64,000 nucleotides of DNA from Archilochus colubris. Taxonomy: Eukaryota; Chordata; Aves; Apodiformes; Trochilidae. Shown piece after piece: positions 39,307 through 50,050 of this stretch. The DNA lies in assembly GCA_023079485.1 (NCBI GenBank), contig CM041104.1, positions 2,853,676 to 2,917,675 of the forward strand, given 5' to 3'. The notes under the pieces are model-generated. The model saw only the letters and a list, made by a program, of their open reading frames with translations, had not been told where the DNA came from and searched no databases. The translations under genes were made by a program, and so were the position numbers. Each line of letters begins with the position of its first letter. The stretch's first letter is position 1.

Positions 39307-40182
39307 AATTTTTTCCAAACATTTTTCTCAGCCCCCTATTCATACTATCTAAGCTCCTGTTTCCTAGACAAACAGGATATCTACTTCAAAAGCAGTTCAA
39401 CAAGAAACAGCAGTGATATGGAGCAGGCACAGAGATACAGATCTGTGTTTATACACAGAATAAATCAGCACTGACACGAAGGGAAGTGAGCAGGGAGGTA
39501 GATGGGGCCAAGATCTTCAGGCTCTGCATGCTGATTACTTATCTGCTAACTTGGAATGAGAAATCAGAACAGCAAAAAGTAAAAATCTCCCACCAAAGAA
39601 TGCTGCTATATAGAAAGGCACATGGCATTGTGGCTCTGTGTTCAGAGCAGAGCTGTATTTAATACAATTAAAGTAATTACTTCACTCTAGTCAGCCCTGG
39701 TTAAGTCTCCATTGGAGTTAATTAGCAAATGATAGTAAAATCCTTTGAACATGCAAATGTTAAATACTTTCATTACTAACATTATTCTTCCAACAGCTTC
39801 AAGAGCAGGCAGGTCCAGGGTCCTTGAAATACTCCAGTGCTGTAATGTGAAAAATCCTGCCAGTGCTGTGCCAGCCTACTTTAAACACAACTCCTGTCCT
39901 TGTGGTACTAATCAGATATCTGCCTCAAAAGTACAGAATAGCTCAGGTAACTTTACCACCAGGGAACTAACTCTGGGATCCAACACAAACTAAAGATCCC
40001 TGTCCATCTCACATCCTCTAATACCAGCACATGAAGACTATTGACAGAAAAAGGAGAATGAAAACTGCAATGTGGAAATAAAGATGAGCAAGATCAAGCT
40101 ACTTGTTGGATTTGAGCCCTGCCAGCACTGCTGTGGAGAGTGTAGAAACTCTACTTGAGTACACAGCTTTAGACAAACAACC

Positions 40183-40199
40183 AAAAAAAAAAAAAAAAA
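40183..40199 (+). repeat. Poly(A) tract, 17 bp
   Basis: Uninterrupted run of 17 A. Confidence 0.88.
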
Positions 40200-42671
40200 G
40201 AGATAAGAAAGCAAGGACTAAAGGCATAGGGGAGAGGGAAACAAATTAATTAAGAAAAGGTACGAGGACTAGGTCATGTTTACTCCTGCAAAAACAAGAG
40301 AAAACTGCATGAAACTACATAGAAGAGGTTCTAAAAGCAAGCAAAACTTGATTATTCTCCCCAGTAAAAAAATGGAAGTAAAGCTATTGGTAAGCAACCA
40401 TACACAGGAAAATGAAGGAGTCAGAACCTTTAGGACTGAAAAGGAAGTCTATAGAATACTCATCATTGATGGCATTCTGCTTAAGTAAACATCTATCATC
40501 TTTCAGGAATATTTTGTTCTAATTGTGCCTGATATTACTCATGGAGGTGGAACAAGAGTTCTACCAAAGTCTGGGGCTTGGATACCTACAAGTCATTTCT
40601 TTGATATTTCTGAAGCACTTAGAACAAACATCTGGTTCTTAATACCCCAATTAACACTGTTTCCAGCCCTAAGGAATTGGTCATGGAATTAATAGAAAAC
40701 AATTTATTTATTAACAGAAGAGTTAAACAAGTGCCTACAAACTTCTACATTGTTAACAAAGAGGTTTAATTGCCTTGGGTTTTTTGTTTGGTTGTTGGTT
40801 TTTTTTTTTTTACATTTCTATTCAAAAATAAAGACTAGAAAGTTGGCCCTTAGGCACAGACACAGCACTACAGACTCAGGCTCCCTGTCATGGTACTGCC
40901 CTTCTTTGCAGAGCACTCTGACATCTAACAATGAAAATACTGTAAAAGTGCTATATAATTTCATTAACATTCAGGAGGACAGAATTCTGTGGCTTGGTTG
41001 AATTCAAGAGATGCTGGTATTTATGAAAACAAATACACTCCACAGAAGGACGTAGCAAGGCTGCTTTAGCATCACTGAACCAATCTAATGCCTGCTCACA
41101 TTTTGTTCTTACCATTTCCACCGTTAATCTGTTTCCAGCTACAAAAATAAGGTGGTGCCTGAAATACCATCCTGATAAAGAAAACTTGTGTTACTGTTTG
41201 GGTTCTCAGAATTCTAGGCATTCTGGCACTCCTGCTGCCACTCCTGCAGCTTTCCTGGCTGTGGCTGGACACCAGGATGCTTATTCCATGAACAGCTCAG
41301 TTACCACCTCTTACACCCTGCAGCTCAGTGGATTTACACCCTGCTGCTTTCAGGTGCCATGGAGAAATTAAATGGAATGGAAAGTAAATTACTGTTTGTT
41401 CTAGTACTCTGGTTTTGAAGATGTTGCTGCTTGTAGGAGTGGAATGGGCTGTTCAATTTATTCACTTGGTTTTCCCACTATATGAATTATAAGTAAACAT
41501 CTTTTATTCTCAAAGAACAGATTTTCAATGAAATGTGGACTCTCAGTAATAGCAGTAACATCCCTGCTAGCTTGGGCCAGTCTAATTGAGAGCTATAATT
41601 TACTTCAAGGTTAGGATGATTTGGAAAGCTCTTGAAAATGTGTTTTTGTTACTAGACTCTTCTGTACACATTTGCTGTGGTCAATCTTCTTTTTCTACCA
41701 ACTGATTTAGCCTATTTTGCTGTGTGAACAGCCCTAAAACATCAACTGGTAATATGAGGAACTGAGTCATTTCCCCTTATGCTCTTTAGGTAATATTTAT
41801 CAGCACATTCCAAGCTGACAGCTGCTTTACCCTTACATCTTTCTACAACAAAGCTATCTGCATCACTTATTCCATGTCTAACCTTTATTAAATTTGCAGC
41901 AGCTCTAATATCTTTATATATTTATTAGTGCTAGTAGGTATCATGGAATGCTGTACTAAGGGGGAAAACACTCACCTCTTTATTTAGTTTAGGAAGAAAT
42001 TCTGAAAGCCTCGTTAAAAATTACATTGTACTGTTCTAGGATTTACTTTATGCATTTAGTTTGGGGCTTTTTTACCATGCCATTCCAGACTATTGCTCAT
42101 CTATTGATTTCTCCATGGATTTCCATGGTGATTTCTCCAGTGTACTTCAGATGACAACATACTTTCTTATGGAGGGCAGAAAGTTTATCTATAAGGTCCA
42201 TAAGAATAACAACACCTTTACAAACAAAGTTATCCAGTCCAAGCCCTCTCAACTTATGAAGTGGTACCAGGTGCCACACACCTTGAGAGATCCTGTTCCT
42301 ATCTATTTCCAGTCTAAGCAGTAATAAAATAAAAATCCAACAAGTTAACCAACCTTTGGTGATAGAGAAACCCCAGCCAGGCTGGTATCTTGTACACTTG
42401 TTTTCTGTTGACAATGGACAGACAGGGCTGAAAACTGGGCTGTCTGTCAGTGGCTATGGCAGGGAGCAATTGTTATATCAGCTCAGCCACAGAATAAAAG
42501 TGTCCTTAACAGGCAGCTGGCAATTACAAGTCTCTTACCTCAATAATTCAAGGCATAACAACACCTCCTGAACAACATTTTATTCCTGTTGCACCCCCTA
42601 GCTCATGCTTCTGAGTGCAAAGCACTAACAAGAATAAAAATCTCTTTTCTTAGGACTGGAATAGAAGTTTT

Positions 42672-43314
42672 AGAATCATAGAATAGAATCATAGAATCAT
42701 AGGCTGGGTTGGAAGGGACCTCAGAGATCATCGAGTCCAACCTTTTTACCACTGTTGCGGTTGCTAGACCATGGCACTGAGTGCCACATCCAGTCTCTTT
42801 TTAAATATCTCCAGGGATGGAGAATCCACTACTTCCCTGGGCAGCCCATTCCAATGCTTGATCACTCTCTCAGTAAAGAAATTCTTTCTAATCTCCAACC
42901 TAAACTTCCCCTGGCACAACTTAAGACCCTGCCCTCTTGTCTTGTTGAAAGTCGTCTGGCAAAAGAGCCCAACCCCACCCGGCTACACCCTCCTTTCAGG
43001 GAGTTGTAGAGAGTGATGAGGTCTCCCGTGAGCCTCCTCTTCTCCAGGCTGAACACCCCCAGCTCCCTCAGCCTCTCCTCATAGGGTCTGTGCTTGAGTC
43101 CCTTCACCAGCCTGGTTGCCTCCTTTGGACCTGCTCCAGGACCTCAATATCCTTCCTGAACTGAGGGGCCCAGAACTGGACACAGTACTCGAGGTGTGGC
43201 CTCACCAGGGCTGAGTACAGGGGCAGAATCACTTCCTTGGACCTGCTGGCCACGCTGTTCCGGATACAGGCCAGGATGCCATTGGCCTTCTTGGCCACCT
43301 GGGCACACTGCTGG
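42672..43314 (-). mobile_element. CR1 LINE, 5'-truncated (~640 bp)
   Basis: Reverse-complement CR1 with an extended 3' microsatellite (AGAATCATAGAATAGAATCA...), then the full 3' region back into ORF2; the minus-strand frame includes [20 protein letters not shown]. Homology stops around CACTGCTGG. It lies about 0.9 kb downstream of exon 2 in the transcript sense, in the same orientation as PTPRT. Confidence 0.93.
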
Positions 43315-44217
43315 ATGTGGCTGGTCACATCTGTTTGCCACTGAGTCCACAGCTTTAAAGGGGACTTTAAAAGCACTTCCATTTTAGGTGGCAAGGAACA
43401 CAGACTATGATTTTTTAAAGAAATCCAGTGTGCTTTCTTCAAAAATACCTTCTTTCTCAATGTGAACAAAGCATTCCACAGCACCTTCACTGGGGCCAGA
43501 GAACTTATTCCTGTATAATTTCCAATGAGAAACAAAACTACTGGAAATCATGGTTGCTGTGAGCTCTTAAAAGAACATTCTGAATAGCACATGATCTCCT
43601 ATGCTAGTATTGGATCTTCTCAGTATATATTAACAAATTAGATATTCTGGTAAACCTCTCTCCTGGAAATGTTTTCCTTTGCATATGGAAATTTCACTGG
43701 CTGAAATCCCAGCCTAATCAAGCAACAGCTACTACTGTTAATTCTTTAGGAATTTACTTGTCTTTCTCAGAATTAGAACTAAAAGCAATCACTTGGGAGC
43801 TAAATCATAACTGGAAGATCCAACATCCCCAGACACTACAAAGCTTTACTTTTTCTGGCCTCTCAAACACACCTCTCCCCAGGTGAGGCAGCTCTCTGAT
43901 CCTGAAGCACGCAAGAAGTTGGCCAAAGCTTGAAATGTTACACCCCAAACATTTTCTCTCTGTTAAATGCAGGAATAAAATAGGAATAAGGAGCATAAAA
44001 GGATCCAGCAAAGGTATCAAATGGTAAAGGTTGTAAAAAGCCATCTCACACTTATGATTTTGTTGTCAGATGACTTTTGTGTGCAAAATAATATTTTTAT
44101 CATTCAATAAAATCCTCCCCAATTGCTGTGGGTAACCAGACCCAGCAGACACACATATAGGTCTAACAACAGATTTTCTCAAAGAATAATACATCCCCCC
44201 TGTTTCTGAGGCTTCTA
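43315..44217 (-). other. PTPRT: Intron 2 sequence just downstream of exon 2
   Basis: Unique sequence between the exon 2 donor and the nearest CR1. I see no further exon. Several ORFs cross it but none resembles a known domain. Confidence 0.55.
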
Positions 44218-44223
44218 ACTTAC
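44218..44223 (-). other. PTPRT: 5' splice site of PTPRT intron 2
   Basis: Read on the minus strand the exon ends CCAACTG and is followed at once by GTAAGT, a consensus U1 donor. The exon leaves one base of a Gly codon (phase 1), matching the Pro-Thr-Gly-Ser junction expected for PTPRT. Confidence 0.9.
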
Positions 44224-44349
44224 CAGTTGGGACAGCAGGATCCATTGTTGGCTTTTCCCAGGTATTGATCTGCTCCCAGGTAAATCCATTGGTTCCCAAG
44301 GCCACACTGTACCCACAGTTACTGTAGTGCTCATCAAATGAACAGCCAC
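44224..44349 (-). CDS. PTPRT: PTPRT exon 2 (start of MAM domain), partial CDS
   Basis: This 126-bp internal exon encodes [20 protein letters not shown] followed by [20 protein letters not shown] and T, with a split Gly codon at each edge (phase 1-1). From memory it matches the N-terminal MAM domain of human PTPRT almost exactly; the main differences fall in the stretch where human reads PMLDQAVPTG and this reads [10 protein letters not shown]. Paralogues PTPRM and PTPRK differ much more here. PTPRT is a type IIB receptor tyrosine phosphatase of neurons: MAM, Ig and fibronectin III domains mediate homophilic adhesion outside the cell, and two phosphatase domains lie inside. Two cysteines of the MAM fold are visible (GGC and NCG). 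The exon is bounded by a TTTTAG acceptor and a GTAAGT donor. No exon 1 (signal peptide) or exon 3 (rest of MAM) is seen, so both flanking introns are long, as known for this gene. The open frame continues past the donor by chance. Confidence 0.93.
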
Positions 44350-44381
44350 CTAAAACCAAGAAAAATACATCCCTGCATTAA
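44350..44381 (-). other. PTPRT: 3' splice site, pyrimidine tract and candidate branch point of PTPRT intron 1
   Basis: On the minus strand the sequence before the exon is TATTTTTCTTGGTTTTAG, a T-rich tract ending in AG. A TTAAT motif (plus-strand 44377-44381) fits the branch consensus, with its adenosine about 28 nt from the acceptor. The acceptor is seen directly; the branch point is inferred. Confidence 0.8.
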
Positions 44382-44439
44382 TTATTTGTATTTCTTTCCA
44401 GTAGGTCATTTGCTGAAATATTTTGTACACAAGTTTAAG

Positions 44440-44844
44440 GGAGTAGAACATCTCCCTTATGAGGAAAGGCTGAGGGAGCTGGGTCTCTTTAGTTACTGAG
44501 GGGTGACCTCATCAATGTTTTCAAATATGTAAGGAGTGAGTGTCAGGGAGATGGAGTTAGGCTTTTCTCAGTGGTGACCAGTGATAGGACAAGGGGTAAT
44601 GGGTGTAAATTGGAGCACAGGAGGTTCAAGTTGAATATTCGAAAAAATTTTTTTCCTGTAAGGGTGACAGAGCCCTGGAACAGGCTGCCCAGGGGGGTCG
44701 TGGAGTCTCCTTCACTGGAGACATTCAAAACCCGCCTGGACACGTTCCTATGCGAAGTGCTCTAGGTGGCCCTGCTCTGGCAGGGGGGGTTGGACTAGAT
44801 GATCTTTCGAGGTCCCTTCCAACCCCAAGGATTCTATGATTCTA
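44440..44844 (+). mobile_element. CR1 LINE 3' fragment, distinct subfamily, close to exon 2
   Basis: Sense CR1 (antisense to PTPRT) containing TATGAGGAAAGGCTGAGGGA, CCCTGGAACAGGCTGCCCAG, GGTTGGACTAGATGATC and the end GGATTCTATGATTCTA. It differs clearly from the other young copies (GTGACAGAGCCCTGGAACAG, CGCCTGGACACGTTCCTATG), so it is a separate subfamily. Its 5' end lies only about 90 bp upstream of the exon 2 acceptor in the transcript sense. Confidence 0.92.
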
Positions 44845-45572
44845 AGTTTGTAGACTGGAGAAAAAAAATTAAAATTAAATTGATTTCCTCAGTATTACAT
44901 TTCAGGCAGCACAGAAGTCATCCAGAAAATACTTTTGTGTTTTCCACACTTTGTATCCATTGGTATCCTCCGTGCTATTGGTTCTTAGATCAGTTCCATT
45001 TATTTCAACCTATTGCCTTTCCAATTTCAGGGACAAATCCATATGATGTGCACAGGTAGGAATATTTGCTTTTAAGTCCCAGTGACCAGTACTTAACTAC
45101 ATAAAAATTCAAGTAGATATTAAAAAAAAAAAAAAAAAAAAAAAGAGGAATAAAAAAGCAAATTGTAAACAAGCACAGCATCACTGTTCCTACAGTGAAA
45201 CCTCACTGATTTTCACTTTATTTTTTTATTTTTACAGAAGGTTGGGTTATACTGACAGAGTCCAACCTTCCTTTTAACCATACACAAATCATGACAGCTC
45301 TGTGTGGCACATGGCTGTTCAGCAAGGCTTTTTGAAACAATACTTTTGAGAGCAACTCTTAGTTTCCTGAGAGCCAGGGAATAAAAAGAAGTGAATAGCA
45401 ACTTGTGTTCACACCTTCCAGACTGTGTACTAAATGATCTTTTTTCCTTCAATTCCTGAAATACTTGGATGCAGCTCAGCTGTCACAACCAACCTGGCAG
45501 CTGCCTGAACACCCATGAATTAAGGGAAACCCATGAACAGCAGTGGGGAATTTCATATTGTGTGGAATTTCA
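44845..45572. other. PTPRT: Intron with poly(A) run, no element recognised
   Basis: Unique sequence between a CR1 and the ERVL-like LTR. Contains A23 at 45122-45144 and a 17-bp near-perfect tandem pair ending at 45580. Confidence 0.5.
45122..45144 (+). repeat. Poly(A) tract, 23 bp
   Basis: Longest homopolymer in the window. No SINE or processed retrocopy is visible directly before it. Confidence 0.9.
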
Positions 45573-45580
45573 TGTTGTGT
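45547..45580 (+). repeat. 17-bp tandem duplication
   Basis: GGAATTTCATATTGTGT is followed immediately by GGAATTTCATGTTGTGT (one mismatch). It overlaps the apparent 5' border of the neighbouring LTR, so that border is uncertain. Confidence 0.8.
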
Positions 45581-46100
45581 GGTGGTTAGGGCTGAGATAA
45601 TTCATTTTCCCCACACTGGGTGGTACTGGGTTACATGGTGGATTTGTGCTGCTGGGATGTTTTGGGATTGCTGAGCAGCCCCACACAGCCCCAGGGTTTT
45701 CTCTGCTCCTCACCCCACCCCACCCATCCCGGGGAAGGTGCCACCAAGCCTCAGGAAGGGACATGGATGGGATCCCAGCTGACCAGAGGGATGTTCCATA
45801 CCATCTGGTATAATGCTCAGAAAAGAGATGAGAGAAGAAGGAGGAAGGGGGAGATGTTGGGAGTGGTGGCATTCGTCTCCCCAAGTAACCATTACTCAAG
45901 GTGGAATCTGGATGTCCTGGAGATGGCTGAACACTTGTAGGAAGTTGTAAATGAATTACTTGGCTTGTTTTGCTTTGCTCATGTGGGCAGTGTCTGGACT
46001 TCATCTCATTCCATGAGTTTTCTCCCTTTTACCCATCCAATCCTCTCTCCCATCCTTGCAGAGAGGTGGGTGAGCAGCTGCCTGGGGTTACACTACAACA
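45573..46100 (+). mobile_element. Degraded avian ERVL-like solo LTR (~530 bp)
   Basis: The order of motifs matches a widespread avian ERV LTR as I remember it: CCAGCTGACCAGAGGGATGT then TTCCATACCATCTGG before a TGCTCAG, and near the end CATGAGTTTTCTCCCTTTTA, CCCATCCAATCCTCTCTCCC and GGGGTTACACTACAACA. It runs from TGTTGTG to CAACA. I found no clean target duplication. Divergence and loss of a TATA box mark it as old. Family name (ERVL-type) is from memory and should be confirmed by a repeat search. Confidence 0.65.
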
Positions 46101-49100
46101 ATGCCAGTGCAGATTTTTAAAATTCGTGTCACAAAGAAGTCAAACCAGTTTATTCCCTTGCAGAGTACTCCTGTGTTGGTGACCTTTACATTACTTCAAG
46201 CACATTCCTCTTCCAATTCCCCCTGGATGGTCTGACAAACACACTTCAGCACTCCATCCATTAGATCAGACAGCCCAGGTCCTTCAGTTTAGACTTTAAT
46301 CATGCCAACCCTGTGGATCCTTGGAAATTCAATTAGTCAATCCCACTAATTAATTTAGTTATAAACTAAAAATTTACTACTAGGTTTTAAGTGTGCACCT
46401 AAATATGAGTTACACTTCAATATGCTGGAACATATAGGGGGTGGGGGGAGAAAACTTAAGTCTACCCTAATGCAAAATCATGCTGAAACATGACTGCTTG
46501 GCAGCAAAACAAGGCTATTCATTGAGAAAGGAAAAAATCACCAACAAATAGAGAGGGAAAGATGCCACCCACCAAATTTGGATGATAGGATTGTGCGTGA
46601 TAATTTTTAGCCACACAAACGTCTTTTAGGGAATATAAAAACGCTTAACACGAACCAAAATGGGGTTTGTTATCTTCAGGAATTGTTAACAAGAATTAGG
46701 ATTTGAAAAAGGCAAACAGGGATCTTGGAATCCTGCCACTGGTTGGCTAAAAATTAAACAGTGACAAATGCAGTTGCTAAGTGGAGAGGAAAAAAAAAAT
46801 AGAGGAAATGACTTTGATGTTGTTAGATAATGCATATGGTGTTGACCCCTTTTTACAAAATGAAACCCAAACAAGAAAAGAAGAGCTTTTTCCTTCCTGA
46901 AAAGGGTCATATTGAAGCAAATAACAGCTCACATAGGAAGGATAAAATATCCCTTGTTTTACACTGCAGGCTTGTAACAATGCCACTGCTCATTTGAGTG
47001 ATGCTAATTAATCTTGAGCAGACCTATCATCAGTTACTGAGACTTGCCCCCAGATTAAATGTAAACCAGCCTTGCATAAATTGAATGCCTCCTTTGAATA
47101 TATAATTGAATTTGCAGAAGTGTGTGCCAAGGGGGTGTTTAAATAAGTGCACAAATATGATAAAAAGAACTTCACGCCATTATATCTAATTCAGTAAGCA
47201 AAAATAATGGCAGGGCATGTTCCAATTAGTCTTTGATTTATTTATTTTAACAAACCAAATTAGTAGAATGTTTTATAAAGTCATCCAATGTCAAACTCTC
47301 ACGGACTTGCCATATGAAAAAACAAGATTCTAGTGAGGGATAAAGAAACAGTGATGTGAGAAACCACATCAGTTATCCTGAATTTCTCACTGCACACAGA
47401 AAACAGAGCAGCATCAGGCTCTGTTTACTCCAGCATTTACAGCATTCCCAAGGTGGGGAGGGGTAGAGACAGCAAGTACTTCAGCCTCATTTATCCCACT
47501 CCAGACCTTTTTCCTGGAGTGTAAGTAGTTCACTTTTTGCCCATATTTATACACTCAAAATAAAAAAAAAATTCAAAAAAAAAAATTCAAAAACCACTCA
47601 ATACTCTCTTGTGGACCATCCCCTTTAAAACTCATGACAGATGAGATTTAGCCTATCAGTTTAGACATTCCTAGCCTCACTAAATATGAGGAAAGTAGAG
47701 GAAAAAGACATTATGATGATGAGGGACTTAGGACACAACTGCAGAAGTTAACACACTTCTTTTTCCAAACATTGATTCTAATATCTTCCAATGCCATTCT
47801 TGTTTACAAGGGCCATAACAGACACATTTGACTTATTAGGATAGCTTCTATTAATGGACTCAATGCCCAAAAATCTATTTACATCTTCTTCTTCAGACTG
47901 TAGACTTCACAAAGCATATCCTTGAGAAATCTCACAATAATTCCTAAGCAGGTGGAAGGGAGAGGAGAACAAAAACATGCATGAAAAACTTGTGCTGCCT
48001 TCTTTAGGATGGGCTAAATCAAGGGATACTGGGGCTTCCTCCCTCAGGTAGAGTAGCTGGTGCTTTTTACTTATTGCAGAAAGATAAAAGATAGAAGACA
48101 TCAGACACATGCAAACAAGCAAGCCAAGAAGCTGCGTTGAACAAGAAAAGTGGATCCAAACCCCTCAGACCAGATCTATTTCAAAGGAGCACTCCAGCAG
48201 TCTCAGCTCTCAATAAACATCATGCCAAAGAGAAGGACAAGTTTGGAGGGATTGAAGGAGGGAGCTTGTCACTTTAAATGTCATTTGTTTCCACTATAGC
48301 ACCCTAGAAGCAACGCATTTTGTGTAGCCTTAGGTGTCTGCACAGCAGAGAATGGGAAGTTCCAGAAGGGCCAAAGGGCACATCTCATTTGTCAGAAAAC
48401 CATCCTTCTGCCATCACATCATCCTGCTCTTCTCACTGGCCCATTTTCATCAGTACTTCACTATTTTACACAACTGTTTATTCTATACCCCTAGACTTTT
48501 CAAGGAAAATGTTTCTGCTAAGAGAAAGGAATCACCTTTACTGAGTCAAAGGGCACCACATATGTGCCTTGCATTTCAACTCAGACTCTACAAGGGAGAG
48601 AAAATGTTCTGATTCCTCAACCTGCAGGGAAAGCTTTGATCACTTTTGGTGCCTCATTTGTTAACAAAGAAGCTCTGCACCCAGAGAACCTGAGAACAAG
48701 ATTCCCTAGTGTGTAATATGGTATAAACTCCAAAGTACATCATCCATAACATCTTTTTCTGATTGCAATTGTTTAAGAAGTGAGCTTAGACTTAAAACAA
48801 ATTCAGGTAAGTCTCTCAACCATGGAACACAAATTCTCTGAAAACCAGGCTTCTCTACTTCTGGTGCTCACAAAAGTGTTTCTCACAAGTTATCCAGATG
48901 TTGTGGGTTTTACAAGTAAACATCAATGATTTCTCCAGTGCCTCAAATGCACTCCTGTGATTCGGTTTCTGCTGCAAATATCAGTCCTCCTTGTCAGGGC
49001 ATGATTCATCTGCCATGGGACAGTTCCTTCTATTTTCTTTTCATCTTAATTTAGCATAATATTATTAGATTTACAGGCAAGAACAGAAGGTTTTATCTGA

Positions 49101-49470
49101 TCTCTGGAAGGTGCAAATTCTCTGAGATGTTGGTAAAAGTTGTCTGGTTTCAGAATGGATCATTCTGATTAGATTTGACTGAATTTTATTTCTTTTGAGT
49201 GATCCTTCTCCATGCAACCAGATCCATCAGATAGGGCAGGGCAAAAAGCATGAGCCTGTTTTTAACTGAAGCAATGAGAATTGCTTTAAAATTTAAAATA
49301 TGTGTAGTGTTTTCTGCTGTTAAGTAGTGGTGGGGTTTCCCTCTAAATAAAACTAATCCTATTAAAAAAACTAATGCAGCCCAGGAAAGTTTCTCATTTC
49401 AACTGGAAACTTTAAAGGTCCCAAAGTAGGCTCAAGTTTGGAATTTTTTGTACCATGGTGATTTCAAGTG
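46101..49470. other. PTPRT: Unique AT-rich intron, 3.4 kb
   Basis: No young element or exon. The part 46980-47285 has TAAT-rich, low-GC sequence that looks like typical conserved non-coding DNA by eye; an AAAAAAATTCAAAA repeat lies at about 47560-47592. Confidence 0.45.
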
Positions 49471-50050
49471 AATCATAGAATCATAGAATTAGCCGGGTTG
49501 GAAGGGACCTCAGAGATCATCTAGTCCAACCCTTGACCCACCAGAGCAGTTGCTAGACCATGGCACTGAGTGCCACATCCAGTCTATTTTTAAATGTCTC
49601 CAGGGACGGAGAATCTACCACCTCACCGAGCAGTCCATTCCAATGCCTAATCACCCTCTCCGTGAAGAAATTCTTTCTAATATCTAACCTAAACCTCCCC
49701 TGGCACAACTTAAGACTGTGTCCTCTTGTCTTGTTGAAGGTCGTCTGTGAAAAGAGTCCAGTTCCCACCTCGCTACAGCCTCCTTTCAGGTAGTTGTAGA
49801 CAGCAATGAGGTCTCCCCTGAGCCTCCTCTTCTTCAGGCTGAACAGCCCCGGCTCTCTCAGCCTCTCCTCATAGGGCCTGTGCTCGAGTCCTTCACCAGC
49901 CTGGTTGCCCTCCTTTGGACCTGTTCCAGGACCTCTACATCCTTCTTAAACTGAGGGGCCCAGAACTGGACACAGTACTCGAGGTGTGGCCTAACCAGCG
50001 CTGAGTACAGGGGAAGAATCACCTCCCTGGACCTGCTGGTGACGCTGTTT
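49471..50050 (-). mobile_element. CR1 LINE, 5'-truncated (580 bp)
   Basis: Reverse-complement CR1 starting AATCATAGAATCATAGAATT and extending to CTGCTGGTGACGCTG within ORF2. Same subfamily as 5592-5901. The minus-strand frame carries [20 protein letters not shown], the usual C-terminal CR1 text. Confidence 0.94.

Larger units (their letters stand above)
39049..42671. other. PTPRT: Unique AT-rich intron, 3.6 kb
   Basis: No exon or mobile element recognised; includes the TATGTA-rich minisatellite at 39171-39306 and an A17 run at 40183-40199. Confidence 0.5.
1..44223 (-). other. PTPRT: PTPRT intron 2, 5' part (continues past window start)
   Basis: Sequence at lower coordinates than the exon 2 donor is intron 2. 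At least 44.2 kb are present without reaching exon 3: I looked for a minus-strand frame encoding the remaining MAM domain (for example a LKENDTHCIDF-like stretch) and found none. It is mainly unique AT-rich DNA with dispersed CR1s and two solo LTRs. Confidence 0.85.

Noticed and set aside
44066..44223. Extension of the exon 2 reading frame past the donor
   Set aside because: A GTAAGT donor follows the conserved MAM sequence, and the residues beyond it do not resemble the PTPRT protein.
45122..45144. 23-A run as tail of a processed pseudogene or SINE
   Set aside because: No retrocopy-like sequence or flanking target duplication could be seen next to it.
45570..46004. 144-codon minus-strand ORF
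   Set aside because: Lies inside the degraded ERVL-like LTR, is Pro/Ser-rich, and has no recognisable domain.
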